The notes under the pieces were generated by a model, which made no database searches, had not been told where the DNA came from, and saw nothing but the letters and a program-made list of their open reading frames with translations. Shown here in pieces: positions 14,046-27,054 of a stretch of DNA of 64,000 nucleotides. The stretch is from the NCBI RefSeq assembly GCF_048771995.1, contig NC_133024.1, positions 3,167,001-3,231,000 on the forward strand, given 5' to 3'. The position numbers and the translations under genes are program-made. Numbering within the stretch: the first letter of the stretch is position 1; each line of letters opens with the position of its first letter. The stretch is from Taeniopygia guttata (taxonomy: Eukaryota > Chordata > Aves > Passeriformes > Estrildidae).

Positions 14046-17000
14046 ATGGACTGCCATTTTTCTATCTGGGGAGCTTTGGCCTTCCTGAGTTTGGCTCTGC
14101 TTGTTTCACTGACACTGAATATTGTACACTATATCAAAAAGAAGCAAGGTGAGTAATGTCTCTTGGTAAGGAATGAAATTTCAATGTTTAAAACCATCCC
14201 TGCTCAGAGCTATCAAGTCAACAAATTGATTTTTGTGAATCCTAAAGTTTTATTTTGGCAAGAACGATTTTACTAGAGAGGATTTTTAGGAGAATCAGGT
14301 ATGATTACATAAAAACAGCTAGCCAGCTACTTTTACTTTTTGACAGATTGTGCCAGCACAACCAATTCCATGGTCAGGAAGTTGTACAATCCTCACCATT
14401 CCCTTTACGGAGGGAAAACTGCCCCTGGGCTGTACATGTAGGGGTGGGCAGGCAAACACTGGTGACTTCAACAAGGCTAAATACACTTGTGTATATAATC
14501 TACATAAAGTCAGATATTCACAGTGAGTCTCTTGGGATGGGTGTCAGTTGAGATTTTTGGTCTGTGTTTTAGGGCTACAAGGCAGATATCTCTATGAGGA
14601 AGAATCACAGTCATTTACACAACTAAACTGACCAAGGTTTAGCTCAGTTACTGCATTACTCATCAAATTGGAGCTTACTGTGGTAAATTCTGGAGTCTGG
14701 GAGCAGAGTTTAGAAAGTCAGGCATTCCTGAATTATTCATCAAGCTCTAGCATGAAATCTCTTTGTAGCCATTGCCTCTCTGCTTCAGTCTCTTCATCTG
14801 TGTGGATCACAGGATCTCTTTTTCAGACATACCAGCAGAACTAAATAAATAAAATAAAATTAAATAAATAAACCCGTCACTTTGGAATATTAACATGATT
14901 CACCTCCCCAGAGAAAACCTGAGAGAAAAAAATGAGGGAGAAACAAAATGTGGATGAAATCAAGAATGAATCACATGTGTTACAATATGTTTTTTGGGTA
15001 CTGTAAACTAGTGTAGACTTTGCAGACACAGCACAGGGACATAAACTTTTCTTATATTTGACAAAAATATTTGAGAAAAGTAGCGGGACAACTGAAAGTC
15101 CTGAGAGCCAGAGCTTTCAACTGTATTCTCTAAAACAAAACCAAAACCATGCCTGTTGAGACAGTTATCTGAAGTGTTCTAAAATAACATGTTTCATTTT
15201 CTCTTAACTTTTTTTTTTAAACAAATTTTCCAGCTAAAATGCATAAAGACTATGAAGAGAGCAATCCAAGGTAAGTTGTATTAAAAAGTTTCTTTCTGGA
15301 AAGGGTAAAATATGCAATAAATAATGACAGATGGCTTTGGAGGGATGGCATAGAGGAAAATTCAATATCTCATGAGGTCTGCCTGGAAATGTTGGTAGTG
15401 GAAAAAAAGTTTTTAAAAAAACTTAGGGAAAAAATATTCACATGTGAGATACATCCTCCAGTCATTTTATCAACAATGAAATAATTGCATGCTAGTACTA
15501 TAATTTTATCTGAAAGTGCAAGGTATTGAGTTAAACCGCCATTACCTATCACTGAAAGTAAATAATTCCATAATAATTCAAAAGAACTCTCAGCTCTCAC
15601 AAAACAGTGACAAATTATAGTCTGATAGTTAATACTTGTGGAGCTATAATTTACATGTATTTACATTTCAAAACCATCTTTTACACATAGCATCCAAAAG
15701 CAATAAATAAAGGAGCCTGTTTATAGCTGTAGGATATCCCATGATCCATTACACAAATCTGTTTCAAGTCTCTCTCTCTCTTATGCCACAGAGAAAAAAT
15801 AACCCAAACCAAGCCCAAACTTTAGAAAACAGAGATGGATAGATCTCATATCAACCCAAATGTAAAAACCCTTGAAACAAAAATACAAAAGCCTGCACCT
15901 GTAACCCAAAACCAATTCTCAATTACAAATTTTCTTGAAATTGGGAAGTCTCTATTTGTCTGTTACTGCCTATTCAGATGAGAAATACCACTGAATGTGG
16001 TGTTGGAGCACAGCTTCACCCCCTTGATGAGATGCAATACAGGGTGCAGTAGAAAGGTTACACAGTGCTTCCTACTAAAAATTCCCATTTTACAAACCCA
16101 CTTAGGAACATTTTCAAGTGTTACATTCCAGGTAATGAAACACAACATACAATTAAAAATGCAAAGCTGAACTTGGCTTTGGTCTTCTCTGTTTGTGTTG
16201 ACAGAAGTATTTTAGTTGAATCAAGAGGGGACCTTTTAAGGTCTGAAAGACATATATGGTGCTTTATTTTGTATTGCAGAGTGCTCTCAGAGTACATGAA
16301 TTGGGTTTCTTTCAGTGATCTCTTTAATATTTCTTACCCTACCTCAAACTGTAGTTTAATAGTCTTGAGATTAGCTTTGTGCTTAATGAATTTATGGGAA
16401 GGGAGAGTTCAGTTCTGAGCTAGGTAACAAAACTCTCCTGAGAATACCTACACTGCCATTTCTGCCCTCTCTGATACTTTTGGTCTTGTTTATAAAATCA
16501 CAAACAATCTGCTATATATAGATATACACACACAATCTGCATATGTGCATAAAACAATAAAATATAGTAATGGGGTTCTAAATAAAGCACATTCTGTGAA
16601 TTAAAAATATTTCTTCATTCCCCTTGTAGCTATGATGGCTATCACACAGAAGATGATCCAGTTTATGGCAATCTCAATCAAGATATTTTAGGTAAGCTTC
16701 ATTTTAGGAACATGTGTCTATTCAGTGGCTATAAAAATATATGATTAAAAATGACTGACATATTTTAAATTTCTCAAATGGCAAACTTGAGAATCTTTGT
16801 ATTTTCAACTACAGATATCATTGAAGTTATTAAAAGGTACTTGGGGACAGAAATGCAAAATTTAAGTAATAAAACCACAACTTTTTCTGCAAGCCTTAAT
16901 TGGAGCTAAGCAAAACAAAAGCACTTGAACTGCAGGGAAAAAAAGCCCAAACAAACCCAACTTTTTCATGCATAATTTGCATAAATTGAATCAAGTCAAC

Positions 17001-19019
17001 TCTCAAATGCAGTGACATTGTAAAAGTCTGAAAACTCTAAGGAAGTAGTCTCTTTACTGGTGGCTAAAATAAGATATAACAAGAGAAAATAACTAGAATC
17101 AAATTTACAGAAAACTGAAGTATACTCAGGAACAGAATTTTATCACCAGCTGCTGCAACTCACAACCTATTTCTCAGTGAAAAGAAAGGCTGCCTGTGCT
17201 GAAAAAATCATCAGTATATGGCTACCTCTTAATTGCAGGAAGTCCTCCCAACCACTTTATAATTACACCCATATAGGTAAATAATGAGAGACCTCTCCTT
17301 TATGTGAACACAAAATTATTTTCATTTTCACAGTATGTGTCTGAATTTCTTAGCTATTTACCTCTCTATAATTAGAGGGAGAGAGCTGTGTGTGATTTCA
17401 AAACAAACACAAACGTCCTACCAAAGCAAACTGGGGGGAGCACATTCTCTAACAGAGAGAATCTGTTGATCTGATCATTTAAGACTCAGTAGCATGTCTT
17501 AATAAAAAGATTTTTCTACTTTGATAAATTACAGAAGAATGTTGTTACGAGCAGATGAAGTCCCAGCCTCAAAGACCAGTTAACCAGCTACAGGTATCTT
17601 TAATTTTAGTTACAGATTTCTGAAGTAGGGTAACATGGTCTGTCTCAGAGTTCCTTTATTTATCATGTAAGAGCATATAACAAAAATCTTCGCACTCTCA
17701 CAAAAATTACCATGCATTAATAGCTCAGTTCATCAAGGTATTTCAGTACAAACTTGACCTTCCATTCAATCTGAGTCATTAATAAGGAAGCATAATTATA
17801 CAGTTCAGATCCATGCAATACAGTATAATAAATCTCAGCCACAGGCATACAAATCACATGGAATTAAATTTGCATCCATGGCCATGGCTAAAGTAAAGAA
17901 TTAATTTTATTTGGTTTAGTTATCAACCAAGTGAAAACACAGGCTGCATCACATGATACTCTTGAGTTTGACTGCCTCTCTCCTGTCCAGTGCAAAATCT
18001 ATGTGCCTTAACCAGGAAAATATTGTTTTCTATTGATTTGTGCTTAGTTGAGATACTTGTGTGCCTAAAAGCATGAAAGCTTCAAATGAAATTTGCCTAT
18101 AATTGAAGCATTCCTAGCATCTATTTCCTGATTTGATTGCCACATATTTCATAAGGATGGATTTTCAGACTCTCTCACAGGGTACTTCCAGCAGATAAAG
18201 AAAAACTTTTTAAATCTAGACATTCCAATGTCAATAGTCATTAATGGTCTGGCTTGAAAAGCACAAAAAACAGGGGAAAGCCATGAAAAGCATACATTTT
18301 GCACTGGAGATGAGATCGTATATACAGACAGTAATTATACATCTTTGGTTTTCTGCACAAGCAAAGCCTGGTAATAACTGGAGTCCAACTAAAAAATAAA
18401 AAAGTGAGAAGAAAACCAGATCAAATAATGTCTTGCAACTCAAAGAACCTGGACTTATCACATGAGCTTCCCTCTTTCCCACAGAGAATCTTTCCAATGA
18501 TACCATGATGAATTTTTCCATATATTGCCACTATCAGTCATTTACCATTAGCTTATATTGATCTGTTTTCCATTCCCCCACAGTTTAATCATTTGTACTT
18601 GTAATGAGTTGTTTTACAGCTAGTTTAGGCAAATTTCAGGCAGGCTTATGGTTAGAGCACAGCTATAGTTGAAGACTTAGACATGAATTTAAAGCAAGGA
18701 TAACTACAGAACGTTAAAGTGAATTTCCTTTCAGGTGGAGTCTGCCAATCAGATGTGCTATGCCTCACTTGATCACAGTGTCAAGAGAAAATGCAGAAAG
18801 CCAAGGAGAAAGAAAGATCCTTCATTAGAGGAAGATGAAGAAGAAAGATCATCTAACCCCATGGTGGCTTCCAAAGTTAGCATTTACCTCAATAGTGAGC
18901 AGCTGGCTGCTGAAAACACAGCAAAAGTAGAAGCCATTCATGATGATCCCATCAGATTAATGGGCTTGATTCATAATGCAAAAGGGGAGAGCCAAATAGG
19001 TAACGAACCAAATATGTAA
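14046..19019 (+). CDS. TRAT1: T-cell receptor associated transmembrane adaptor 1 (TRIM), five coding exons
   Basis: TRAT1 is a small transmembrane adaptor that joins the TCR-CD3-zeta complex and recruits SH2 proteins after tyrosine phosphorylation. Coding exons are 14046-14148, 15234-15270, 16630-16691, 17535-17593 and 18735-19019, each with GT/AG borders and matching phases (1, 2, 1, 0). Together they encode 181 residues; human is 186. Residues 1-7 are a tiny ectodomain with one cysteine (MDCHFS). A single hydrophobic helix (about 8-30, WGALAFLSLALLVSLTLNIV) is followed by basic KKK. Cytoplasmic motifs are YGNLN (Grb2-type YxN), YEQM (PI3-kinase p85-type YxxM) and CYASLDHSVK. A near-invariant C-terminal block reads IHDDPIRLMGLI. 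The chosen ATG has a good context (G at -3, G at +4) and gives the short ectodomain expected of the family. An upstream 5' UTR exon is possible. Identification is very secure. Confidence 0.95.
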
Positions 19020-19920
19020 CCACAAAGTGAGATTTGCTTTTTCATTCTGGAGGAACCATGAATGACCAGAGAAAGTATCCTGGAAAGCTGACCTGCTAAA
19101 CAGTGGTATGAAATGGGTAAGTTAAGTGTTCCAAACTGGCTACCAAGCATATTTATAGACTAAGAAAGACAGGTCCAGACTGCCACTCAGATGGATCTGC
19201 TCTTCTGAAGACAATTTGAAAGAATTGCAGAATTTGCAGGTAGCTCAGCAGTCACATGGTAGTGATTCCAGTCAGAATTGATCCTGTTTTAAACAATCAT
19301 CAGCTTTCAAGCAGTCCTAAAAGACCCCCTTGTTGTCTACACAGCTCTAGCAGAGTACAGCTATTCCATATTAACTTTAATACTTTGAAATGAAATTGTT
19401 TCATGCTTGCACACTTGGTGATTAGCTGTTTTACCAATTAAGAACTGAGCTGCTGTTCCACACTGTGAACTTTCTGACTGTGACTGGTCTATGGCAATGA
19501 CTGGAGAATAATTTAACAGCTGATTTAAGGTAGTAATTGTACATTTCACAGGACTTAGCAGGATCTTTGTGTATCTTTAGTTTCCTCTAACAATACTGGA
19601 ATGCATATCAAATCTCAACTCCTCTACTGTTGTATACAGCTGTATTAAAGGGTCCACAAAGATATTATCAAACCATCTGTAACAATAAATCTAGGAAGGA
19701 TTTCTTCCTTCTAATACTCCATGTTATGTTTATATTCCTATTGGATTTTCCATTGCCATCCTTAACTATTTTACAAAAACAAACCCTTCACTTACTGTAT
19801 GCACATTCATTTGAAGAAACTCTTTAAATGGTAAGTTTTATAGAGTGGGTATCTATTTTTATATTCTGTGACTCATTGAGTAGTTGCAGCAGGAAACAAT
19901 AAAGCAGATTGATGTAACTT
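19020..19920 (+). other. TRAT1: TRAT1 3' untranslated region
   Basis: Sequence after the TAA at 19017-19019 contains AATAAA at 19684-19689 and again at 19898-19903. The second is followed by a GT/T-rich stretch. Either could end the transcript; the end near 19920 is inferred. Confidence 0.5.
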
Positions 19921-22900
19921 GCCTGCCTCTAGGTGTCAGACACTTCTGCCTTCTCAAAAAACCAGGATATTGGAGCCTTTAAAATCCACAGAGCAGTGCC
20001 AAGGAGCCTGAAACTGAAGCACAGAGAGCCCTAAAACTGTGTCAGGTCCTGAAAGAGATGGACCTGGAAACAAAAGGCTCATAGTACAGAGAGCCAACAC
20101 CTTCTAGCAGTAGGAATGGATGGACACATCAAGGGATGAGACAAATTTATGGTAAAAAAAAAAAGGTTAAGTTCGACCTGTCACTTCAATCTGGTAACTA
20201 ATTTCATGGAAATGAGGTACCCACTTCTCTCATTGAGCGTACATGTAACAGTAAGCTCACTTCATGGGATTTAAGTACATTTAGTTTCCTTTCTATTCTC
20301 AGTCTTCATGGTTTAGTCCAGCTATGTTTATGCTAATTTTCATCAGCTGCTTTCCCTTGCAACATAGTTTGTTTAAAGAGCAGGGCATTTTTGTAAATCT
20401 TCTCTATATATATCTGTACACATTTCCTTTTCATATTTAATCAATGCCTCAAATAAATTGATTGTGGCTCTCAGGATAATCTTTAATAGCCTATCAACTC
20501 TTTCCAATACATTTATAATGCTGCCACATTCAAATTTAGCTTTATTCTTTTGGCTCTTTACCCTCCATCTGCTTAAATAAGCAAACAAACAACCTAATTT
20601 TTTTTAAACGAGTTTTGGGGTGTTTTCAAGTGACTGCTGAATCCTTAAAAAAGCATGTTCAATATTGTTCTATTTTCAAGACATGAAAGACCTACATAAA
20701 CTATCATATACTAGTTAAATTCTTTACATATAAAGCAAGTTTCAAATAATTACAACATAAGAGGAGGTGCTAGGTTCTAGGTTGACACTGTCTCAGTAAC
20801 TTCATCTGTTTTTCCACTGTTCCTTAAAAAAATTTTATAGTAAAAAGAAGCAGTGTAAAGCTTTTTCTTATTAACAGTAAACTTAGCATTCAAGTACCAG
20901 TTCAACAGAACAGTAAAGAATGAGTTAAAAAGAGGAAATATAGTGGGAAAAGGCAAAACTGTTTGGAAGGGTAGAAGAATGGAACTCAAAACATGAGAGA
21001 TCAGGTAGCACCATTGACATCTTTGTAAGATGAGGCAGATGTAGTCCATCAGTAATTACAGCATTTGATAACCACTGCAGATGTACCTGGCTAAACAGTA
21101 TTGTTAGGAGAAACAGACTTTTGCTTGTACCATACTTTTAAGAGTCTGCTGGCTCACACGGCATAGGAGGATCAACTCTAAAAATAGAAACTCTTTGTCC
21201 CTTTTTTGCTACTGCTAGCACCCAAAACATGGCACTGGTATGATCTTATCTTCCAACACTTGTAGGTTTTCCAAGAATGACCTCTTTAAATTATTTCAAA
21301 GTAATCTTCATGAAGACAGTTTTGCTATGTTGAATAAAGCAACTTACCTTCCTTACCTTCAACTTGTAGAAGTTGAGTTGAGTTGCTGTGTAGAAGTCAT
21401 ACCTAGATTCAGAACAGGTCCAAAACCCAATTCCAGTTGACTTCTAAATTACTTTAGAACAGAAAAGAATGAACTATGCAATCCCTCAGTACTAGTGTAT
21501 CAATACTGGGAAATAATGACCTCAACAAAGAAGAAGATAGTTCATAAAATATATTCCCTACAGTGCATCCATGTCAGGAAAAGGAAGAAAAAAGAGCTCC
21601 AAAAGCATTTCTAAAAGACACTATTTTGCTGCTGTCATGGAAAGACACATAATATCCAAATTATGAAGGAGGGAATGTGTGTGCAGAAGTTCTTATTGCA
21701 GAGAAAACCTCACCAGAGCTGTCTTCTTGTCCTATTCAAGAACAATACTTAAGATAACAAGATTTTGGTTTTAAGAGCTAAAATAAAATCCTCCTGTGTG
21801 TCTGGAAATAAAGCCAAAGAAAGCCAATTTCTTCTTTTTCTAAAGCTCAGAAAGATAACAAGGGGCAGCACTGATAAAACAGCAAATACCTGCTCTGACA
21901 CCACTAAAACAATCAATCCCCTTGCCAAGAAAGGCCACAGCAGGAAAAACCTTTGGGACCCTCCTACCTCATTCTCATGGATTTGCTCATGCAGGCATAC
22001 AAACTCCTCCTGAGAATTCACTCAGGTGAAATAAAATGTTGAAGGCAGGTATTTGTTCAGAACAATTTTTTTATTTAGGACATAGACGATGTTAGGTACA
22101 ATTTTGTCAAAACACAGAATGCATATCTAATAAAAAGTATAAAATCTTATTGAACAATCAGCTCTGGAAAATTTTAACATTAACATTGCATAGTAGAGTC
22201 AAATCATAGCATATAGCAGTGATTTTTGGGTCTTCACTGATATATGCAAAAAACATGAGTAAGCAGCAATTTAGGTAAAAGAGGTTGTTCCTTATTATTA
22301 ATACAGTAAGAATCAAAGCTTATCAGCAAATAAATGAATACAGATCACATTCTGTTATTACAAATACTGTCAAATATAAAATTCCAACTTAGCCATAAAT
22401 TGAGTAAGAAGTGCGCTGTTAAAAGGGACAAAACCTTTCCCAAAGATTTGAACTACAAGGAAGTATAAATCAGAACTAGTTGTGTATTGCTTACATATAT
22501 CAATATATATATATATTGCTTACATATATTACCATACATCTGTGGTTCTCAGAAGAAGAAACAACACTGAATAAAACACAGACTATATAAAACTTTTTCC
22601 ACTGTAACAGTGCATTAATGCTTCTTGGTGAGCTTTGACCAGAGAGTCATCCAAGGGATTATCACAACTGGTCTTTCCCATCACTGTAGCTTAGTTTTCT
22701 GTACACCCTAGGGAAAAAAATCCAAAACGCCTGTTTAGATGATGGAGTAAATTACACAAAAATTTGCTGAAACTTCAATGAACAGGATGAAATTGAAATA
22801 AATTGTCAAAGCAAGTTATCTGGACATCTTGACTGTGAACAGCAGCAGGGTTCCTTGTCTGCTATCCTATGTGCTTTCAGATGGAGAGGAAGCTTTTCAT

Positions 22901-25250
22901 GCTGGGTCATTTTAATGCCTCAGTAGTGCTACTAGATCACTCTAAGTTATGTATATCCATTAAACTTTGAGATGCAATCTTGGAATGCATTCACAACTAG
23001 TTAAAAGGTAAAGACAAGTGAGAACACCTTGCATATTACTTAAGAAATTGCATAAATTTTCTCTCCTATTTTAAACTAATTTGGTTTACACGTGACAATT
23101 AAATATAACAGTAAAACTGTAGGACAGCATTCACACAGAGCTGAAGAAAAGTTTCTTAGATATGAACATTTCCTTTTTAGAAATCTCTTTCATAATCATT
23201 TTCTAGATAAAGTCAATCTGGTTCCAGTCAGAAAGACATTATTCCTTTTCTTTTCACAACCATTCATTACAAAATAGAGCACTTTTCCATGTGGCTTAGG
23301 CATTAAACCTCTGAGGGATCTGAAGCCATTAAAAAGCTTCACTCCTGGGAACCATAGAAAGCTAAAAATATCACACCACAGGCCTCAGGAACCTTTCCAG
23401 CTGACAGCTCATTTTGGCTACAAATCAGCAAACATGTATTTGTGTAAGTAAAGAAGAAAGAAATAGATTTCATTCCAGATGACTTGGAAGAAAACTCTGA
23501 AATCTTGACTTCTCTACATATATGCATTAAAGAAAGAAAAACCATTTCCTTTAAAAAACAATAACTAATCTTACAAGAATGGCTGTTTTGTATGGGGAGA
23601 CAGGATGACACAGTAAGGAAAAACAAAAGGAAATACAAGACCTGAGAACTTTGCTCAGCTAAGTGGGCATACTCAACATCACAGAAATGTCCTTGCATAA
23701 TCATCATCTTGTCTCTAAGCTTCCATTATATAAGAAATAATCCAAATATAATCTTTATCAATATTTTATGTATTTGTAATACAAGACTCTAAATTTCAAT
23801 TCCATCTTTGCTTAAACTGAAACTGTTTTCTTTACATCATTAAACTTCTTTTCTGGTTAAATTCTCCATACAAGTAGTTTAGAAAATGCTTTCAGCCTTC
23901 CTTTGAATTTCTAATTCAAACATTGTCAGTTAATGTTGATATCCACCCATATGATGAGCTCAAGCATAGTGAAAATATTTCTTGAATGAGCTTGGGAAGC
24001 TAGCATAGTGTCTGGTGACAAACTGCACTTATGGTAAAAAAAGTATGTCAAAAATGTTTTGGTAAATAAAATTAGAAATATTTTAGAGATCTTTTAATGA
24101 TTTTAGAATCCTTAGAATATTAGATGCTTGTAATTAACAATCCAAGAGATCTGAAGCTTGATAATCCCTTATAAATTACCTTTGTTATGAAAACCAGACA
24201 TTTTAAGCCAGTATTCAGGGAACTGAGACAACTGTCCTACTTCCAGAGATCTAAATACACAGCCAGTAGTGATAAGGAGGAGAGGATCCCTGACATATTC
24301 CAAAGAGGCTGTCCTTGCTCACACAAAGCCAAAATGCAGGTAGTGATGCCCAACTGCACAGAGATCAACTTTTGCAAGTCCTTTTAAATGGCAACATGCT
24401 GCACTCCTCTCTTGTCAGCTTAAACACAGAGCCACGATCAAAACAATTCCATAGCATATCTAAAATAATAACTGCCTTTATCATGAACACCAGATAAGGA
24501 TTACAGTAGGTATTCAGTCAGGTCATCTCACGTCTTGTGCTCAGCAGCTCTCCTTGCTGGAGTCTGGCTAATTTGGAGCACAGACACTTGTCTCTCAGTG
24601 TTCAAGTCTGCAGGTGTGATTAGCCAGGGCTCTCCCACACTCACTTCCATTCGACAAATATACACGTCACCTCTGTATCTTTATTAAGAGAAGTAAGAAT
24701 TCATTTTGAAATCTCTTTAAAAAAGAGATTATTATTACCTTGATTGACACTTCCTCACATTACTTAAAGAGCAGCAATTCTCCATTACCCAAGGCCAACC
24801 AGAGTGTGCACCTGCAGTCCCAGATTCTGGTGATTAGAAAAAGTGAAAGAAAAGGGCAAGAACAGTGTTGAGTAGCATGAACATTACAGAATGTTGTTTA
24901 AGTACCAGCATATTTAAACATTGGAAACACTTCCTTAAGAAAATACTCTTGCATGAATTAATAAAGTATCTGAAACGAACCTTGCAGGGTAGTGCCAGGA
25001 ATACCAAGAAAACTTTTATCTGAAGAATCATGAGATCTAGAGCCCTGAAAATAAAGCAGCAACATATAACATTCATTAAAAATATATACTATTTCACAGC
25101 TTGCCTCAGAAGAAATGACTGTGGACTTGTCCATCTATAAAATAATCTCATTTCAGGACAACACCATAACTGAGTCACTATTTGAGACCATTTCTTCCAG
25201 TGACATTGCCTATTAAAATGGAGTAAAACCTTTCATTTAGAACCATTTCA
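19921..25250. other. Intergenic between TRAT1 and HJURP (tail to tail)
   Basis: AT-rich, with small microsatellite-like tracts such as the TA run near 22500-22517. No gene, RNA gene or clear mobile element is recognised. The two genes converge here, TRAT1 from the left and HJURP from the right. Confidence 0.4.
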
Positions 25251-25252
25251 AA

Positions 25253-25258
25253 TTTATT
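25253..25258 (-). terminator. HJURP: Candidate HJURP polyadenylation signal
   Basis: AATAAA on the minus strand, about 160 nt past the HJURP stop codon. A second AATAAA lies at 24680-24685. Which one is used cannot be told from sequence. Confidence 0.45.
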
Positions 25259-25414
25259 AAGTATAGAGAGCTTCATCACATGGATCCAGGAGACCTGATA
25301 TCCCCAAGTCCACAGAGCTGTAAAAGCTGACTGACCAAAAAGCACCAGAAGCATGCTATCCCTAGTTAAAACAGCTTGCAGCTCTAATCCATTCTTAAGC
25401 CCTTCTCCAAATAT

Positions 25415-27054
25415 CTAAAGGTGCACAATTTTTTTCCCCCCAAGGTCCTTAAATACCTGACAATGAGAGTTGTGATCAGCAAAAGAGCTGGGGTTGCTAC
25501 AGCTGTATGTGCTCAAGAAATCCATGCTGCCTGTTTGAAGATTACCCTTTTCACGGTGGAAAATATCCTGACATTTCCTTGGAGAAAAACAATGTTCTGG
25601 TGTAAGTTTCAGTCGCTTTACTGGTGAACAAGGAAGATAGTTTAAAAAATTTGCTCTTTTAACTCTGGAAATTGCAGGATAAGCTCGGACAGGAGAATTA
25701 ACAAGCGCATTTACAGTTTCAGGTATCTGCATTTCTTCATATTTCTTGAAATTTAAAGCTGCCTGAAGCCCAGGAAATTTTGGAACAGACTCCCCACACA
25801 GTTTCTCAAAGAGCCTGTCAAATTCTATATCACACCGATTAGCAGACCTCCCAGAATCACTTAGATTACTCTTCACTAATGTTCCTTTCTCTTCAAGGTT
25901 CTGCGAGTTTAAAAGCGGTTTTGTCAATGTCAAAGGCTTTTGGAATTTTTCAGAACACACTTTGTTGTAGAGTTCCTCAAATGAATCTTCATATTTATTT
26001 GGCTTGTTTGAAGGACTCTGCTTCATAAGCCAGGAGGAAAATGAGTCTTTGTGCTGGAAAGAAGTTTGTCTTTCAGAAATTATTTTTTGAGGATATACAA
26101 ACACAGTATTTAATGATGATTTTGCAGGAGAACAATTTGTGATAGGGATAGAATTGTTTCTATTACCAGGGGAACTACAAGCAGATGAACACAACTCTGA
26201 GGTACCAAAACAAGAGTCAGTTTTCTCAGTCTTACTCTCTTTTACAAGATGAAGCACTCTTGAATCTGAACTGGCAGTAGATGTTATAAAACTAGGTTCT
26301 GAGAAATGTCTGTAAGTATGTTTATGTTCTTCAATTTCACTGTATTCTGAACTCTTGGGTGTGGCAGTAGTCTGTAATTTATCTTCAACTAGAAATGTCT
26401 CTCCTATTCTACCCATAACATCAGGAAAAGTAGTGTCTTTGCAGATTTCTAGGCTTTTTCCAAATGCCAAATGTTGTTCTAAACTTGAGTCAGAGTAAGG
26501 CATTTTGATTTCATTTGTATCAGTATAAGCATAAGGCACCAGCCCAGACGAATTATTAACGGGGCAACTGTCACAACACAATTCTCTGCTCTTCTTTCCA
26601 GAAGTTGGATTTTGGTTGTCTTCAATTCCACAGCTACATGTGCTGTGAAATGATTCCTTTAGTTTACAGGGTTCAAACCCTCTCATTTTGTCTACAGTGA
26701 CATTGAGCTTTGGTCTTCTAGAATACCTCTTCTTGGACCGTGGGCGTCCAAACATGTACTTGAACACTATGCTCTGAGAATGCTTCTTCATGAGCTTTGT
26801 AAATGTCTCTACCATTGCTGGATACAAGTCTGCAAGAGTTGTATTGCTCAAGGAGCATTCCTCATCTGCAGACTGGTATTCTCCAAGGATACTATCACAT
26901 GAAGTCTTTCTCAGTTCTGGACAAGGTTGGTGCCTGGGTGAGGCTGTTGTATTTGATGAAATGGGAACAGCAGAATGCTGTAACTGTGGATATTTGGATG
27001 AAGAACACTCATTTGACAGCTCTAGCTTCTTTCTGCTAACAGCAGCTTGACAGC
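25415..27054 (-). CDS. HJURP: HJURP terminal coding exon
   Basis: This 1640-nt exon begins after TTTTTAATAG at 27054 in phase 1, joins the preceding CTT-G to give GCQAAVSRKK, and runs 546 residues to a TAG at 25415-25417. The mid-domain block (SNTTLADLYPAMVETFTKL, then a basic KKRYSRRPKLNVTV) lies at about 26690-26860. The two C-terminal repeat units lie at about 25940-25985 and 25790-25830. Near the C-terminus is a basic SRVKRANFLNY...SPVKRLKL stretch that could serve as a nuclear localisation or DNA-contact segment. The open frame continues a few codons into the intron upstream (a T-rich tract), which is not part of the protein. Confidence 0.92.
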
